Origin: Variovorax davisae
Lineage (GTDB): Bacteria > Pseudomonadota > Gammaproteobacteria > Burkholderiales > Burkholderiaceae_C
DNA length: 64,000 nt
Direction of reading: 5' to 3'
Assembly (NCBI RefSeq): GCF_030316845.1
Contig: NZ_JASZYS010000008.1
Coordinates: 1-64,000 of the forward strand
Of the stretch, positions 63,022-64,000 are shown piece after piece. The position numbers and the translations under genes are program-made. How positions within the stretch are numbered: the stretch's first letter is position 1; the number at the start of each line of letters is the position of its first letter. The notes under the pieces are model-generated. The model saw only the letters and a list, made by a program, of their open reading frames with translations, was not told the DNA's origin and did not search any database.

Positions 63022-64000
63022 GTGACCGAAGCCACGCTCCAACGCAAGGCCGGCTTCTGCGCGCTGTGCCGGTCGCGCTGCGGTGCCCAGTACCTGGTGC
63101 AGGACGGGCAGCTGGTGGGTGTGGAGCCATGGGCCGGGCATCCGACCGGCGGCGCGCTGTGCGCCAAGGGTCGCGCCGCGCCGGAGTTGGTGTACCACCC
63201 GCAGCGCCTGCGCAAGCCGCAGAAGCGCACGCGGCCGCGCGGCGACGACGATCCGGGCTGGGTCGAGGTCTCGTGGGACGAAGCGCTGGACGACATCGCC
63301 GCGCGGCTCGACACCATCAAGCGCGAGAGCGGCGCCCATGCGGTGGCCTTCTCGAGCGCATCGCCTGGCGCCACGGCGCTGTCCGACAGCCTCGACTGGA
63401 TCGAGCGCCTGATCTTCGCCTTCGGCAGTCCGAATTTCCTCACGGGCGTCGAGATCTGCAACTGGCACCGCGACCACACGCACGCCTTCACCTTCGGCGC
63501 CGGCATCGGCATGCCCGACTACGCGCACTCGGACCTCATCCTGCTCTGGGGCTTCAACCCGGGCAACGTCTGGCTGGCGCAGGCGAACGCGGTGGCCGCG
63601 GCGCGCGCGCGCGGCGCGCAGCTGATGGTGATCGATCCGGCGCGCACGCGCCATGCGCGCGATGCCGACCTCTGGCTGCGCCTGCAACCGGGCACCGATG
63701 CCGCGCTGGCGCTCGGGCTCGCGCGCGGCCTGATCGAAGGCGGCCTCTACGACGACGATTTCGTGCGCAGGTGGAGCAATGCGCCGCTGCTCGTGCGCGA
63801 GGACAACGGCGCCCTCCTGACCGAGCGCGACCTGGACCCCTCGGCGGCTACCGATCTGCCGCTCGGATGGAGCCTCGCCAGCGGATGCACGATCTCGATC
63901 GACACCGCTGCCGAACTGCCGGCCGAGGTGGCGCCACAGCTCGCCTTGCGTGGCCGCTTCGAGCTGCCGTCGCCCATCGGGGCGCTCGCCTGCAGCCCGG
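63022..64000 (+). CDS. Molybdopterin-dependent oxidoreductase (3' end missing)
   Basis: The start of a DMSO reductase-family molybdenum/tungsten enzyme, cut by the right edge; 326 codons are visible. The N-terminal 4Fe-4S site is Cys13, Cys16, Cys20 and Cys47 (FCALCRSRC and GALCAKG). EVSWDEALDDIA and LILLWGFNPGNVW, then VIDPARTRHARDADLWLRLQPGTDAALALG (in parts: GTDAALALG) are family motifs. Cys146 in GVEICNWHR is the probable metal ligand. Start: GTG at 63022, 15 bases after the TIGR04076 stop. No Tat signal, so it is cytoplasmic. Substrate unknown. Confidence 0.9.
   Translation, partial: MTEATLQRKAGFCALCRSRCGAQYLVQDGQLVGVEPWAGHPTGGALCAKGRAAPELVYHPQRLRKPQKRTRPRGDDDPGWVEVSWDEALDDIAARLDTIKRESGAHAVAFSSASPGATALSDSLDWIERLIFAFGSPNFLTGVEICNWHRDHTHAFTFGAGIGMPDYAHSDLILLWGFNPGNVWLAQANAVAAARARGAQLMVIDPARTRHARDADLWLRLQPGTDAALALGLARGLIEGGLYDDDFVRRWSNAPLLVREDNGALLTERDLDPSAATDLPLGWSLASGCTISIDTAAELPAEVAPQLALRGRFELPSPIGALACSP

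Overview
The window is about 68-70% GC with tightly packed genes on both strands. Gene content points to a betaproteobacterium of the order Burkholderiales, most likely a Comamonadaceae member close to Variovorax. Pointers are a complete pgaABCD operon, a CYP102-type self-sufficient P450, NsrR/NnrS/group III truncated hemoglobin, FadH with a PadR regulator, a Liv-type ABC importer and many Comamonadaceae-style small envelope proteins. The genus is inferred from gene style, not from a marker gene. I see no rRNA, tRNA, CRISPR array, insertion sequence or phage genes, so this reads as chromosomal accessory and envelope-related DNA.

Region by region. 1-3446: the 3'-truncated end of a very large propeller/malectin surface protein and a small protein. 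3874-7096: a KaiC-like double ATPase translationally overlapped with a hybrid histidine kinase. 7107-12849: pgaABCD for poly-N-acetylglucosamine, read leftward, followed by a DUF3237 protein and a diguanylate cyclase (13997-15442), a plausible source of the c-di-GMP that activates PgaCD-type synthases. 15489-19266: FUSC transporter, nucleoside deoxyribosyltransferase-like protein, channel-like protein and DUF2164.

19295-25582 holds a second, unusual exopolysaccharide locus. A BcsA-type glycan synthase is in one continuous frame with a NodT-type outer membrane channel, next to a secreted (alpha/alpha)6-type protein and an HlyD-like adaptor. It is preceded by a near-perfect sigma-54 promoter and two palindromes. 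This is my best candidate for an undescribed system.

25583-36927: ECF sigma/anti-sigma with a DUF3455 lipoprotein, TerB-like protein and Bax-inhibitor protein, an NhaR-like regulator directly before a CYP102 P450, then a nitric-oxide defence set (truncated hemoglobin, NnrS, NsrR) around an NsrR-like dyad. 36983-46542: DAHP synthase with an orphan ABC ATPase, a SET-domain protein, FadH controlled by PadR with two identical operators, and a run of small secreted proteins. 46553-52050: a FAD oxidase-P450 operon with a TetR gene, divergent from a carotenoid oxygenase, probably one regulon. 52067-55700: a Phd/zeta-like toxin-antitoxin pair and envelope proteins. 55848-64000: a GntR regulator, then a Liv ABC importer, aldo/keto reductase, TIGR04076 protein and a molybdopterin oxidoreductase cut by the right edge, apparently one uptake-and-catabolism operon for an unknown substrate.
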